Notes: a model not told the origin generated them from the letters alone. Positions 52,426 to 61,743 are shown, counted from the first letter of the stretch. The stretch is DNA of 64,000 nt from Pseudobacteroides cellulosolvens ATCC 35603 = DSM 2933 (GCF_001262605.1 NZ_LGTC01000001.1:5652001-5716000); one strand, 5' to 3'. Translations and numbers: made by a program.

Positions 52426-53040
52426 TTAATTATTAATATATTTTAAAAATACATCACTAAAGTCTTCCACTACATACTTATTTCTGTTGGTTACTAACCA
52501 CTCAAATGAGTAATCAGTAATGTCCTTGAAATTTTGTACAACATCTTTAGACTCAGCTCTAAGTCCACTAAATGCAGATACGGCTAATTTTATGCTTTCT
52601 GCTGAATAATCCAATCCTATTTTGTTTTCATATGTAATAATAGAAATTTGAAATAATGCTTTATATAAGTCCTTCAACTTCTCAACTTGCTTTTTATCTA
52701 CATCAATGGAAAATTGCACCTCTCCCATTGTAAATTTAATTTCCACGTCCAAATCTACAGTACCGGCCGTTTCCAGAAATACATTTCTAATGGGATACAA
52801 AAAGTATTCATATCTTCTAAGCATTCTTTTTTTACTAATTGCATTTTTACCATCAACATGAATCAATGCTCTATTTGTAAAGCAATACTCATCTGCCTTT
52901 GATTTAATTAAGAAGAATATTTTCTCCTCATCTTCATGAAAAACATAATCATCCGCTTCTACCTTATCATAATCTTTTGGATCTATTATTTTCCCAATGT
53001 CACTTAATCCTAATGCCTCGGATGCTATCCTTCCAAACAT
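52426..53040 (-). CDS. PH domain protein (YvbH-like)
   Basis: 204-residue cytoplasmic protein resembling the bacterial PH-domain/YvbH family. The N-terminal beta domain (about 1-125) includes KADEYCFTNRALIHVDGKNAISKKRMLRRYEYFLYPIRNVFLETAG and FTMGEVQFSIDVDKKQVEKL, which is typical. The C-terminal helical tail is of the YvbH extension type. The function is unknown, possibly membrane or protein binding. It has no obvious operon partner. The gaps on both sides (210 and about 100 bp) show no gene. Confidence 0.75.
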   Translation of the reverse strand: MFGRIASEALGLSDIGKIIDPKDYDKVEADDYVFHEDEEKIFFLIKSKADEYCFTNRALIHVDGKNAISKKRMLRRYEYFLYPIRNVFLETAGTVDLDVEIKFTMGEVQFSIDVDKKQVEKLKDLYKALFQISIITYENKIGLDYSAESIKLAVSAFSGLRAESKDVVQNFKDITDYSFEWLVTNRNKYVVEDFSDVFLKYINN

Positions 53041-53138
53041 TTTTGCTACCCCCTATTTATATAAATTTATTTATGCTGTTCAAACAATATTTTAGCATTA
53101 GTAAGGCATATAATCAACAAAGTGTTGTTTAGATATAG

Positions 53139-54137
53139 TCAGGATTTATCGGTAATAAATAGATTTAAGTACTCCCCATAACCCGCATCTTCCATTTCTT
53201 CCAGTGGAATAAACCTAAGGGAAGCTGAGTTAATGCAATACCTGAGCCCAGTTGAGTTGGCAGGACCATCGTTAAAAACATGGCCTAAATGAGAGTCCCC
53301 ATCCTTGCTCCTCACCTCGGTTCTGATCATAAAATGGCTCGTATCTATATTTTTAGTTATTCTTTCATCCGATATGGGCTTTGTAAAGCTTGGCCAACCA
53401 CAGCCAGAATCAAACTTGTCCCTTGAACTAAAAAGAGGTTCTCCTGAGACAATATCCACATAAATCCCATCATGGAAATTGTTATAGTACTCATTCTCAA
53501 ATGGAGGTTCTGTTCCATTTTCCTGCGTTACTTTATATTGCATCGGTGTTAACTTCCTCTTTATGTCATCAAAGGATTTTTTAGATCCTGCTCCCGAAAT
53601 AAACCCAATATTTCCCCATAGCTTCTTAACAGCAGCATCACGCCCAGATGCCAGTTTATAACCTTTGTATTGCTCAGGGTTCTTCTTATGATAAGCCTGA
53701 TGGTATTCTTCTGCTTCATAAAATTTTTGAAATTTTATTATATCCGTTGCTATTGGCTCTGAAAAAACACCCATTTTATTAAGCATGTTCTTTGACTCTT
53801 CAGCAGCTCTTTTCTGCTCATCATCATGATAAAAGATCGCTGTTCTGTATTGAGGGCCTCTGTCATAAAATTGTCCGCCTTCATCCAAAGGATCGATTTG
53901 CTTCCAAAAGACTTCTAAAAGTTCCTCATAACTTATCACACTTGGATTATACTCTACTTGGACAGCTTCATAATGGCCTGTATCTCCTCTACAAACGCTT
54001 TTATAGGAAGGATTTTCAGATTCTCCTCCTGTATAGCCTGTTCTAACCTGATTAATACCCCGTAAGCTTTCAAATGGTTGAACCATACACCAGAAACATC
54101 CCCCTGCAAATGTTGCCTTTTTATTGCTACTAGCCAT
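53139..54137 (-). CDS. msrAB: Bifunctional peptide methionine sulfoxide reductase MsrA/MsrB
   Basis: 332-residue fusion. The MsrA half (about 1-165) has the active-site GGCFWCMVQPFE and YHQAYHKKNPEQYKGY. The MsrB half (about 190-325) has YYNNFHDGIYVDIVSGEPLFSS, SGCGWPSFTKPI and active-site Cys in RYCINSASLRF. The two parts repair the S and R forms of oxidised methionine in proteins. MsrB lacks the second CxxC zinc pair near its end, as many fused forms do. No signal peptide is seen, so it is cytosolic. A Shine-Dalgarno GGATG is weakly placed before ATG. Confidence 0.96.
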   Translation of the reverse strand: MASSNKKATFAGGCFWCMVQPFESLRGINQVRTGYTGGESENPSYKSVCRGDTGHYEAVQVEYNPSVISYEELLEVFWKQIDPLDEGGQFYDRGPQYRTAIFYHDDEQKRAAEESKNMLNKMGVFSEPIATDIIKFQKFYEAEEYHQAYHKKNPEQYKGYKLASGRDAAVKKLWGNIGFISGAGSKKSFDDIKRKLTPMQYKVTQENGTEPPFENEYYNNFHDGIYVDIVSGEPLFSSRDKFDSGCGWPSFTKPISDERITKNIDTSHFMIRTEVRSKDGDSHLGHVFNDGPANSTGLRYCINSASLRFIPLEEMEDAGYGEYLNLFITDKS

Positions 54138-54415
54138 TATCCATCACATCCTGTTTGATTAAAATTATTATAATCGTATTATTATATTTATTCCACCAAA
54201 TCAGAATATTATTGCAATTACAAACTATTTTTTCTGCTTGTAAATCCCTAAAAAACTAAACTAAATAAAACCATTTAAAATACTATTTGTTGGTGTAAAA
54301 TAATTATTGATAAAAATGATTTTTTCGCAACATATGAATTAAGGAAAATTTTTTACAATAATTGAAAATGTAAAATGCTTATTGCAAAACAAACAGAAAG
54401 GGTACTAAGGAAAAT

Positions 54416-55024
54416 ATGAGCAAAATAGAGATGATCAAGCAGTATTATGAGCCTAACTTGGGAAAAGGCTTGCCAGACTTTAAGGTTCTAGGCTGGGAAA
54501 GCAGAGAAGCTCAATATATGAGATTTGAGATGTTTGGAAAAAATATTGAAATTGAAAATAAAAAGCTTCTGGATGTGGGCTGTGGATTGGGCAATCTAAT
54601 TGAATACTTAAGTGAAAAAGGTGTCTCTTTTGACTACACTGGCGTAGACATTTCGCAAAAAATGATAGACTATGCTAAAAAAAGAAACCCCACGTTTAGG
54701 TTTTTGTGCCTTGATATATTCAATGACAATACCTTTTCTCCACATGACTTTGATATTGTCTATACCTCAGGAATTTTTAACCTTAATTTAGGAAATAATA
54801 ATGAGTTCGTGGAAATTGCATTGAAAAGGTTGTTCTATTTAGCTCGCAGTGTAGTTGCATTTAACCTTCTTCATCATAAATCACCCGATAAGGATGATAG
54901 GTATTTTTATTTTTCTCCAGAAGAGATTGTGGAAACAATTAAGCATTTTAAATGCGATCTAAGTGATATACAAGTTATAGAAGGCTATCTCAAAAATGAC
55001 TTTATGATAATTTGCAAAAAGTAG
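54416..55024 (+). CDS. Class I SAM-dependent methyltransferase
   Basis: 202-residue cytoplasmic protein with a Rossmann methyltransferase core: motif I LLDVGCGLGNLIEYL, acidic end of strand 2 in DYTGVDISQKMID, motif IV FDIVYTSGIFNL. The AAGGA six bases before ATG is a fair ribosome site. The family is too broad for a substrate call. Neighbours on both sides are on the opposite strand, so it is a single-gene unit. Confidence 0.87.
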   Translation: MSKIEMIKQYYEPNLGKGLPDFKVLGWESREAQYMRFEMFGKNIEIENKKLLDVGCGLGNLIEYLSEKGVSFDYTGVDISQKMIDYAKKRNPTFRFLCLDIFNDNTFSPHDFDIVYTSGIFNLNLGNNNEFVEIALKRLFYLARSVVAFNLLHHKSPDKDDRYFYFSPEEIVETIKHFKCDLSDIQVIEGYLKNDFMIICKK

Positions 55025-55100
55025 TTGAACTTTGTGATTTAGCCATGATCAATAAATTACTTACTCTATAAACCTTTGTATCAATTGTATATATGCTGAT

Positions 55101-55298
55101 TTACTCTAATACAAATAACTCTTCAACAGGAACACATAAAAACCTTGCCATTTTAATTGCCAATTCAAGTGTAGGGTTATATTTATTATTTTCAATAGCA
55201 TTGATTGTTTGTCTAGTTACAGAAAGTTTTAGGGCTAATTCTTCTTGTGTTAAATTTGCTGCTTTTCTATACACTTTAACTTTATTTCTCATGTTCAT
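55101..55298 (-). CDS. XRE-family HTH regulator (small)
   Basis: 65-residue helix-turn-helix protein with NLTQEELALKLSVTRQTINAIENNKYNPTLELAIKMARFL, the standard Cro/CI fold of the short clostridial/bacillar type. Its start overlaps the stop of the upstream membrane gene by four bases. Twin 22-bp dyads overlap the shared promoter, so autoregulation is likely. Such small XRE plus two-helix membrane pairs are common in Firmicutes; their role is not settled. Confidence 0.93.
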   Translation of the reverse strand: MNMRNKVKVYRKAANLTQEELALKLSVTRQTINAIENNKYNPTLELAIKMARFLCVPVEELFVLE

Positions 55299-55513
55299 TC
55301 GCCTAATTTTCTTTTAAAATATTTGTCAAAAAATACAAGGATTATATTCTGAAGAGCCAGTAAAACTAAGGGAATACTATAAGCATTCTTCTTTATTGCT
55401 ATGTCGACAATAGTCCATACTGCCAAAAAAGCAACAGTAAACCAATATGCTATCTTAAGACTTTTTAAAGCAATATATTGCTCCATTTCATCGAGTTCTT
55501 TAACAATCTTCAT
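55295..55513 (-). CDS. Small two-helix membrane protein paired with XRE regulator
   Basis: 72-residue protein with membrane segments at about 22-40 and 47-65 and charged ends (MKIVKELDEMEQYIALKS and DKYFKRKLGE). It is of the small membrane type that accompanies XRE regulators. AGAGGTAATGTAA gives a usable ribosome site. It is translationally coupled to the XRE gene. Function unknown. Confidence 0.8.
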   Translation of the reverse strand: MKIVKELDEMEQYIALKSLKIAYWFTVAFLAVWTIVDIAIKKNAYSIPLVLLALQNIILVFFDKYFKRKLGE

Positions 55514-55533
55514 TTACATTACCTCTTTTCAAA

Positions 55534-55610
55534 AATGTCAAATAGTTTTTACATTCATTACACTATAATATTACCAAATCAACCCAACAATGTCAAAAGG
55601 TTTTTACATT
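55534..55610 (-). promoter_or_regulatory. Promoter with twin operators for the XRE/membrane operon
   Basis: Two near-identical 22-bp dyads (55534-55555 and 55589-55610), each with AATGT and ACATT ends, are 55 bp apart. On the minus strand TTGACA (55591-55596) within the upstream dyad, a 17-bp spacer and TAATAT (55568-55573) form the promoter, so one dyad covers the -35 and the other lies just past the start point. Confidence 0.85.
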
Positions 55611-55684
55611 TTTATTTAAATTAATACCTACGAATTTATTATTCTTGCTTAATAATGTTCACATGTTAATATTACTGCCTTATT

Positions 55685-56164
55685 CTATTTGTGATACGTC
55701 TCACCTTTTATAATCTTAAAACACCTGAATAACTGCTCTAACAATATCAGCCTTGCCAGTTGGTGGGGAAATGTGAGCTCCGACAGGCATAGCCTGTAGT
55801 TAGCAGTCTTTACAAGCTCATCATCCAGGCCTAATGATCCGCCAATAATAAACGACATTGTAGATACGCCTGAAATAAAAAAAGCTTCCAACTTTTTGGC
55901 AAAGCGAACTGAATCCGGCTTTTCTCCATTCAAGTCAAGAACTACGACAAATGAACCTTCTTTTATTCTCTTTTTAATTTTTTCTGCTTCCTTTTTTTTA
56001 ATTTGTACTTCCTGGGCAGGGCTTATGTTGTCAGGTGCTTGTTCATCCTCAACCTCAATTATTTCCAGATCACAAAACCTTGAAAGCCTTTTACTGTATT
56101 CTGCGATACCTTCCTTGAGGTATTTTTCCTTAAGCCTGCCCACTGCAATAATGCTTATTTTCAC
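55685..56164 (-). CDS. rlmH: 23S rRNA (pseudouridine1915-N3)-methyltransferase RlmH
   Basis: 159-residue SPOUT methyltransferase with MKISIIAVGRLKEKYLKEGIAEYSKRLSRF, FIIGGSLGLDDELVK and LSELTFPHQLARLILLEQLFRCFKIIKGETYHK, the full RlmH signature. Starts at GTG 56164, overlapping the walJ stop (GTGA). Methylates Psi1915 in helix 69 on assembled ribosomes. Its place at the end of the wal locus matches other Firmicutes. Confidence 0.97.
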   Translation of the reverse strand: MKISIIAVGRLKEKYLKEGIAEYSKRLSRFCDLEIIEVEDEQAPDNISPAQEVQIKKKEAEKIKKRIKEGSFVVVLDLNGEKPDSVRFAKKLEAFFISGVSTMSFIIGGSLGLDDELVKTANYRLCLSELTFPHQLARLILLEQLFRCFKIIKGETYHK

Positions 56165-56952
56165 AGCTCTATTACCTTTCCCACCCGGTCTCTTAACGCT
56201 ACACTCAGCTCAATATCCTCACCCGGGCATATTTGATTTTCACTCAGAACATTGTATACCGTCTGGTATGCAAGCTCCGGAAAATTGTTTTCCCTGCTAA
56301 GATGCCCAAGGAGAAATTTTTTGGTGCCCTTCTTTGCCATATAGGCTATAACTTTGCCTGCCATTTCGTTGGATAAATGGCCGTTATCCCCTAATATTCG
56401 TTTCTTAAGGCTCCAAGGATATGGGCCTACTTTGAGCATCTCCACATCATGGTTTGATTCTAAGAGTATGAGATCGCTTGAATCAAAGTGCTCTAAAAGC
56501 TTTTTGTTTATATGTCCTATATCTGTTGCAGTAGTAATTTTTCTATTGTCCGCCGTAAAGTTAAACCCAACAGGATCAGAGGCATCATGAGGGATACTGA
56601 AGGTATTTACACATATGTCCCCTATTACAAGCTCCTCACCTGTATTGAAAAATCTTTTATTCTCAACCTTTACAGGACCTATACTGTGCTCCATTGAACC
56701 CCACGTGCTTACATTGGCATATATAGGCACATCAAGCTTTCTGGATATAATTCCTGCACTTCTTATATGGTCGGAGTGTTCATGAGAAATTAAAACAGCA
56801 CTTATATCCGAAGGGTTTTCCCCAATGGAACAAAGTGCTTCAATTATTCTTTTTCCGCTAATGCCTGCATCTATTAATATTTTTGTCCTATCTGTACCAA
56901 CAAATAAGCAGTTGCCACTACTGCCGCTAAATAAGCTGCAGAATCTTATCAT
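56161..56952 (-). CDS. walJ: WalJ/YycJ metallo-beta-lactamase-fold protein
   Basis: 263-residue MBL-fold protein starting MIRFCSLFSGSSGN at ATG 56952, with GAGGAG upstream; an open extension to 57063 runs into a family A repeat and is not coding. Metal motif SHEHSDHIRSAG, SIPHDASDPVGF, ATDIGHI, SNHD and LLGHLSRENN are as in YycJ, an exonuclease-type MBL protein linked to cell division and DNA repair. It overlaps rlmH. The upstream repeat separates it from murA. Confidence 0.93.
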   Translation of the reverse strand: MIRFCSLFSGSSGNCLFVGTDRTKILIDAGISGKRIIEALCSIGENPSDISAVLISHEHSDHIRSAGIISRKLDVPIYANVSTWGSMEHSIGPVKVENKRFFNTGEELVIGDICVNTFSIPHDASDPVGFNFTADNRKITTATDIGHINKKLLEHFDSSDLILLESNHDVEMLKVGPYPWSLKKRILGDNGHLSNEMAGKVIAYMAKKGTKKFLLGHLSRENNFPELAYQTVYNVLSENQICPGEDIELSVALRDRVGKVIEL

Positions 56953-56980
56953 TTGTAAACTCCTCGCATCACTATTACTC

Positions 56981-57128
56981 TTAGGCATGACCCAAAAATA
57001 ACTTCCGCTATAGATTTCGCTCTTGTGTTGACTTAACTCGTCAACACCCAGGATGCATGGCAAGCAGTTTAGCGAAGCTAAACGACCAGCCGCGTAGAAA
57101 GCGGAAGTAATTTTTCATTCATGCCTTA
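56981..57128 (-). repeat. Family A repeat, long copy between walJ and murA
   Basis: 148 bp whose ends are inverted repeats: left TTAGGCATGA...AAAAAT.ACTTCCGCT and the right end's complement TAAGGCATGA...AAAAAT.ACTTCCGCT, 29 bp with few mismatches. Inside are a perfect GTGTTGAC/GTCAACAC stem and an extra GTTTAGC/GCTAAAC hairpin not present in the copy at 61837-61941. The right-end TTA (57126-57128) is the murA stop codon in reverse. The left end is 29 bp before the walJ start. No transposase is seen. Confidence 0.8.
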
Positions 57129-58391
57129 TTCAGGTTCACTTACCCTAATTATATCAGCACCCAAGCTTCTAAGCTTTATATCAAATTTCTCATAACCTCT
57201 ATCGATAAGTCTTATGTTATGTACTTCCGTAACACCTTGCGCAGTAAGTGCAGCTATTACCATTGCCGCTCCGCCTCTTAAATCAGTTGCTTTAACTGGT
57301 GCTCCTGTCAAGGATTCCGGCCCTTCAACAAGTGCCATCCTTCCTTCAACCTTTATTTTTGCCCCCATTCTTTTAAGTTCATCCACATACTGAAAACGAG
57401 AATCCCAAACCCCTTCGGTAACTGTGCTGGTACCATCTGCCAGACACAAAAGAATAGTGGCTAAAGGATGCAAATCTGTAGGGAAGCCTGGATATGGCAA
57501 TGTCTTTATGTTGGCTTTAGTTATATGATCAGTGCCCTGAACCCTTATCCAATCCTCACCCTCAATGACTTTTACATTCATTTCTATTAGTTTGGCAGTA
57601 AGAGATTCAACATGCTTTGGTATTATGTTTTTAACAACAACATCACCTTTAGTGGCTGCACCTGCAACCATAAAGGTTCCTGCTTCAATCATATCAGGTA
57701 TGATTGAATGAGTCAGTCCGCCGCTTAAAACTTCTACTCCCTTTATCTTTATTACATCTGTTCCTGCACCTTTAACATTTGCTCCCATGGCATTTAAAAA
57801 GTTTGCAACGTCTACAACATAAGGCTCTTTCGCTGCGTTTTCTATTATAGTGGTGCCTTCAGCCTTAACTGCTGCAAGCATAAGGTTAATTGTAGCTCCA
57901 AGGCTTACTACGTCAAGATATATCTGTGCTCCTACCAGCTTATCTGCGTAAACCTTTACGATACCATGCTCTATAACAACATTAGCACCTAAAGCTTCAA
58001 AACCTTTTATATGTTGGTCTATAGGCCTAAATCCGAAATCACAACCTCCCGGCAGTGCAACTTCCGCCTTTTTAAACCTTCCTAAAAGAGCCCCAATTAG
58101 ATAATATGATGCTCTAATACTTTTTACCATTTCATATGGTGCCGAATAACAACTCAAATACTGTGTATTCACGCTTATAGAATTCTCATCATCAAATTTA
58201 ACTTCTGCACCAAGCTTTGAAATAATATCAATTAAAACTCTGACATCACTGATATCAGGTATATTTTCTATTTTACAAGGGCCATCCACCAGCAATGCTG
58301 CTGGAATAATAGCTACTGCAGCGTTTTTGGCACCGCTTATGTTAACCTCTCCATTTAATGCCCTTTGACTTCGAATAACGAACTTATCCAA
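57126..58391 (-). CDS. murA: UDP-N-acetylglucosamine 1-carboxyvinyltransferase MurA
   Basis: 421-residue enzyme catalysing the first step of peptidoglycan synthesis (enolpyruvyl transfer to UDP-GlcNAc). Signature segments include ISGAKNAAVAI, VKSIRASYYLIGALLGRFKKA, LPGGCDFGFRPIDQHIKGFEALGA with the catalytic fosfomycin-target Cys, TTIIENAAKEPYV, PDMIEAGTFM and PGFPTDLHPLATILLCLADGTS. I favour TTG 58391 (giving MDKFVIRSQ) because GAGGG lies six bases before it; ATG 58397 is directly on that site. Its stop codon is the end of a family A repeat. The 299-bp gap upstream to yycI holds no gene that I can support. Confidence 0.95.
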   Translation of the reverse strand: MDKFVIRSQRALNGEVNISGAKNAAVAIIPAALLVDGPCKIENIPDISDVRVLIDIISKLGAEVKFDDENSISVNTQYLSCYSAPYEMVKSIRASYYLIGALLGRFKKAEVALPGGCDFGFRPIDQHIKGFEALGANVVIEHGIVKVYADKLVGAQIYLDVVSLGATINLMLAAVKAEGTTIIENAAKEPYVVDVANFLNAMGANVKGAGTDVIKIKGVEVLSGGLTHSIIPDMIEAGTFMVAGAATKGDVVVKNIIPKHVESLTAKLIEMNVKVIEGEDWIRVQGTDHITKANIKTLPYPGFPTDLHPLATILLCLADGTSTVTEGVWDSRFQYVDELKRMGAKIKVEGRMALVEGPESLTGAPVKATDLRGGAAMVIAALTAQGVTEVHNIRLIDRGYEKFDIKLRSLGADIIRVSEPE

Positions 58392-58690
58392 AACCATCCC
58401 TCAACTTTCAATAAACAAAATTAAAATTACCCGGTAAAATTGATTTACTAAACTATGCACTTTATAATCTATATATTTTTTACACATACAGCTGCAGCTT
58501 TTATAGCACAGCCCGGTATGCATCCACTTATACCCAAGTTTTAAAAACAACTCACTTCGTTTAATATTGTACTAAACAACACGTTTCAATTATAGCACTT
58601 ATAAAAATATTTTACAAAACAAAATATAAAATTTTGTGCAGTTATATCTATCCACTTGATCCCCCATCCTTTAACAGGGAAATATTATCT

Positions 58691-59518
58691 TCAATCTGGC
58701 TTCAACTTTTGACCTGTAAATGCACTATAAAACTTCTCACTTTCGTCACTAAGCTTAACACGCCACGAAAGCACATCAGTAAAACCTATTCCACCATCTG
58801 AGTAGTTGCCATAGCCTATGTCTATATCATTAATATTAACATTCTTAACATCTGTCATCTTAAGCAACACCTGGTATGCATCAATAGTTTTTTGCTTAAC
58901 ATTCATTTTAACGCCTCTAACATTCTTGTATTTAAACTCTAAGCTCAAAATACCCGTTGCTCCAATTTCAGCTTTTATGTAATTATTGTAAAATATGTAA
59001 TCCTCATATACCTGCTTGTATTCAATCCTATATATGTTACCTTCCAGCTCATTTTCTCTGTCCAATTTAAAGTCCTTGTAGGGGACGCCCATTTTGTCAA
59101 AGACGTCTTCCAAAAGCTGCTTCGCCTGTTCCATCCCATCGATCTTCTTTTCTTTGCCGGGACTTTTATCTTTAAAATAAAAGTAGTTATTATCGAACTT
59201 CAGATGTTTTGTACCCTCCCTGATTTCCTTACCATCCTCCATATTGTCTCTTTCATTAGGGCCTAACAGAACATCGGAAATTTTCTGCCTGTCTTCAAAA
59301 TACGGCCCATAGATTACTGTAGCAGCTTTTGCAGAGTGTGGTATTTCACAATTCAAACTAATTCCCCTGCTTGTCAAAACAGCTAAGGTATTAGAGCTCA
59401 TTTCATCAGAAAGAATACTTCCTCCACCAGAAAAGGATACATAATTATTATAAAGCAGTATACAGTTTAGAACTATAAAAAGTACAAGCAAAATATTTTT
59501 TGCTTTTGACCAATCCAT
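58691..59518 (-). CDS. yycI: WalRK regulatory protein YycI
   Basis: 275-residue membrane-anchored protein: one TM segment (about 7-26, KNILLVLFIVLNCILLYNNY) and an extracellular domain ending EKFYSAFTGQKLKPD. The domain pattern (DGMEQAKQLLEDVFDKMGVPYKDF, YRIEYKQVYEDYIFYNNYIKAEI) is that of YycI, which with YycH binds WalK and restrains it. AAAGGAGGCCGT precedes ATG. It follows yycH by ten bases. Confidence 0.9.
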   Translation of the reverse strand: MDWSKAKNILLVLFIVLNCILLYNNYVSFSGGGSILSDEMSSNTLAVLTSRGISLNCEIPHSAKAATVIYGPYFEDRQKISDVLLGPNERDNMEDGKEIREGTKHLKFDNNYFYFKDKSPGKEKKIDGMEQAKQLLEDVFDKMGVPYKDFKLDRENELEGNIYRIEYKQVYEDYIFYNNYIKAEIGATGILSLEFKYKNVRGVKMNVKQKTIDAYQVLLKMTDVKNVNINDIDIGYGNYSDGGIGFTDVLSWRVKLSDESEKFYSAFTGQKLKPD

Positions 59519-59528
59519 ACGGCCTCCT

Positions 59529-61082
59529 TTATTTTGGGTTCATCTTTTCTGTAAATGACTCTACTTTTACAGGTAATGACTTTTCTTTATCAGGTTCTAT
59601 CAGCCATAATGGCTCAAGCACCTTTGTCCCTTCCTCCGAGCGAACCTCATAACATGAATAAATATTTTTTATGGATTTAATATCAGGTCTAGTCTTGGAT
59701 AAGTTATCCATTACATCGGTAAATACCAAATTATATGTCTTATCTCCTATTGGAGTAAACTCTTTTATTATCCAATAGCAGTTTAATACCCTTTTACCGG
59801 TAGCTTCAATTTCTATTGCACTATTTAATATTCTTTTACCCTTATCATTTATTGCAAAATTGAAGAATACAGGTACGTTATTCAACCGGTAATCAAATGT
59901 AAATTTATACTTGTCATTTTTCTCTTCAAAGCTTGATAGATATATTTCAATATCAGAAAACTCATTATTTTTGTCATCATTCTTAGGCTTAACAATCAGG
60001 TGTAGCTTTGATCCTATAAACTCGGTAATCTTCTCGAAAGCATCCTCAAGCTTACCCTTGTTGTCATTTTCCTCAGCCTGGAGGTAGTGATATTCCAAAA
60101 GTCCATTGCTGTGCACCTTATAAGTGTTACCTACATTCTTAAATGTGGCCATTGTAGCTGTACCATTTAAATCAACAGATGACAAAAAGCTTTCTGCATC
60201 ATTTCCTAAAATCTTTTCAGCCAACTTTTTCTGCTTATCAGAAAGGCTGGTATTTTCATCTTTAACTATAAATTCACCCGGCGAAGCACATGTGTAGTTT
60301 CTAAATAAACTGAACTCACCCATCTGGGGAACCAAAAAAAGCATATCCTTTGGAATTGTAATCCCACTATTGCTGTTAATGCCGCTTATTTTGCCTGTCA
60401 AAAGACTGTAACTTGAATCAGGCGAATGCGTGCCTAAATCATCCATCATTCGACGATACCAATCTTTTCCCATGCCAGTTCTATCCTTAAATCCCCGATT
60501 GTATTCAAATACTTTTTTGCTCGCCTCGTCTATAATTTCAATAGTGCATGAATCCTTCTCATTTAAAAGATTAGGAATTATAATTACCTTTTTTATGCTG
60601 GATATCTCTTTGTTTACAATATTAACACCTGAAAAATCAAGTAACCACGGAAGCATTCTTGAATTGATGTTTGTGCTAAATTCAAATGTTATAGAGGGTT
60701 CTGCCATAAATTTTAATGTAGTATCTTCCTTAAGCGGTATTACTCTATCGTATTTAATTTCGCCCTTTGTTAGAATATCTGCAAGATAAAGCTTCATATC
60801 TGCATAGAGCTTGGGAAAATCTTCATCCTCTTTGTCAACCAGCCAATTATTTGAATAAATATCTTTTGATACAATAACTCTGGAAGGCAAGAACAAATTT
60901 TCCTTAAATTCAATCAAATCTCTTTGTGCAGCTATGTTCTTCTTATTGAAAAACTCACTAAAAAAATAATGAGGAGCCCCGTATTTTTTAAAACTCCACA
61001 GGATTCCTACTTGTATTACACTTGTAAATATCAATATTAATAATATAAAAAATTTAAATCTTTCCCATTTAGCCAGGTTCAT
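59529..61082 (-). CDS. yycH: WalRK regulatory protein YycH
   Basis: 517-residue protein with one N-terminal membrane segment (about 9-30, KFFILLILIFTSVIQVGILW) and a large extracellular region, as in YycH. Features include the long N-terminal beta domain and the later IDKEVYSCYE-type C-terminal segment with LEPLWLIEPD. I chose ATG 61082 (MNLAKWERF); the ATG 18 bases earlier has no ribosome site, though GGGG is only a weak one here. It acts with YycI on WalK. It is placed directly upstream of yycI. Confidence 0.85.
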   Translation of the reverse strand: MNLAKWERFKFFILLILIFTSVIQVGILWSFKKYGAPHYFFSEFFNKKNIAAQRDLIEFKENLFLPSRVIVSKDIYSNNWLVDKEDEDFPKLYADMKLYLADILTKGEIKYDRVIPLKEDTTLKFMAEPSITFEFSTNINSRMLPWLLDFSGVNIVNKEISSIKKVIIIPNLLNEKDSCTIEIIDEASKKVFEYNRGFKDRTGMGKDWYRRMMDDLGTHSPDSSYSLLTGKISGINSNSGITIPKDMLFLVPQMGEFSLFRNYTCASPGEFIVKDENTSLSDKQKKLAEKILGNDAESFLSSVDLNGTATMATFKNVGNTYKVHSNGLLEYHYLQAEENDNKGKLEDAFEKITEFIGSKLHLIVKPKNDDKNNEFSDIEIYLSSFEEKNDKYKFTFDYRLNNVPVFFNFAINDKGKRILNSAIEIEATGKRVLNCYWIIKEFTPIGDKTYNLVFTDVMDNLSKTRPDIKSIKNIYSCYEVRSEEGTKVLEPLWLIEPDKEKSLPVKVESFTEKMNPK

Positions 61083-61106
61083 AAAAACCCCAAATTTCAT
61101 TTTAGT

Positions 61107-61667
61107 TTATTTGAATATCCCTTTGAAAAAGTCTGTTATTTTTATAATGCCGTTTTTAATCTTTTCAGTAATATCGTCTTTCTTTACTGAAACTGAGTAA
61201 TCAGTAATCTGAAGGTTTTCGCCGCGAATAAGATGAAATTTTCCTGAACTTTTCTTGTAGGCAGCAATCCTTATTTTGTTAACACCGTCTTTAGGAAATT
61301 CTATTTCCTTTATTAAAACTCCAAACCTTCCAAGCTCCCATTTTGTATCGCCTTCAGAATCAGGAAAATCTATGTACGTATTTGTTTCTTCATCATACCT
61401 CAGTAACCTAACAACTATACTTTCAGGTTCCTTATCCTTTGAAACACCGCAAATTACATAAGACTTTTCTCCCTCGACTTTTTCTTTCTCAGGAGTCGTT
61501 ATAGTAACTAGAAACTGTTTGGCCGTTGGTTTGGTATCCTTGCTGTAAATTATTTCATCATCAATTACATCATCAGAACCATCCATTTGGTAGGAAAATG
61601 AAACAGTTGATAGCATTAAGACCGACACAATAAAAATTGTCAAAAAACTACAAATTCTTTTATACAT
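61107..61667 (-). CDS. Secreted protein of the wal locus, unknown
   Basis: 186-residue exported protein starting MYKRICSFLTIFIVSVLML at ATG 61667, with GAGGTG upstream; the ATG 36 bases earlier is not supported. After the signal peptide comes a beta-rich domain (LVTITTPEKEKVEGEKSYVICGVSKDKEPESIVVRLLRYDE, FPKDGVNKIRIAAYKK) and a basic amphipathic tail. It lies between walK and yycH, a position with no counterpart in the Bacillus locus, and is preceded by its own WalR-type box. It may be an additional WalK modulator or wall protein; inferred from position. Confidence 0.75.
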   Translation of the reverse strand: MYKRICSFLTIFIVSVLMLSTVSFSYQMDGSDDVIDDEIIYSKDTKPTAKQFLVTITTPEKEKVEGEKSYVICGVSKDKEPESIVVRLLRYDEETNTYIDFPDSEGDTKWELGRFGVLIKEIEFPKDGVNKIRIAAYKKSSGKFHLIRGENLQITDYSVSVKKDDITEKIKNGIIKITDFFKGIFK

Positions 61668-61743
61668 TGTACAACACCTCAAAATGATTAAACATAAAAT
61701 CAAATTATTTTTTATAAACTTCTATATATATGACTCTAAATTA

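Noticed and set aside
53098..53115. TAAGGCAT between the PH-domain gene and msrAB as a further family A copy
   Set aside because: Only eight bases match; too short to separate from chance.
56953..57063. Open N-terminal extension of walJ
   Set aside because: It is encoded by the family A repeat; a good ribosome site and the conserved MIRFCSLFSGSSGN start lie at 56952.
57083..57118. Short frame starting at the ATG within family A (MNEKLL...)
   Set aside because: Present in the long copies but with different ends and no ribosome site; the solo copies do not keep it. More likely a by-product of the repeat.
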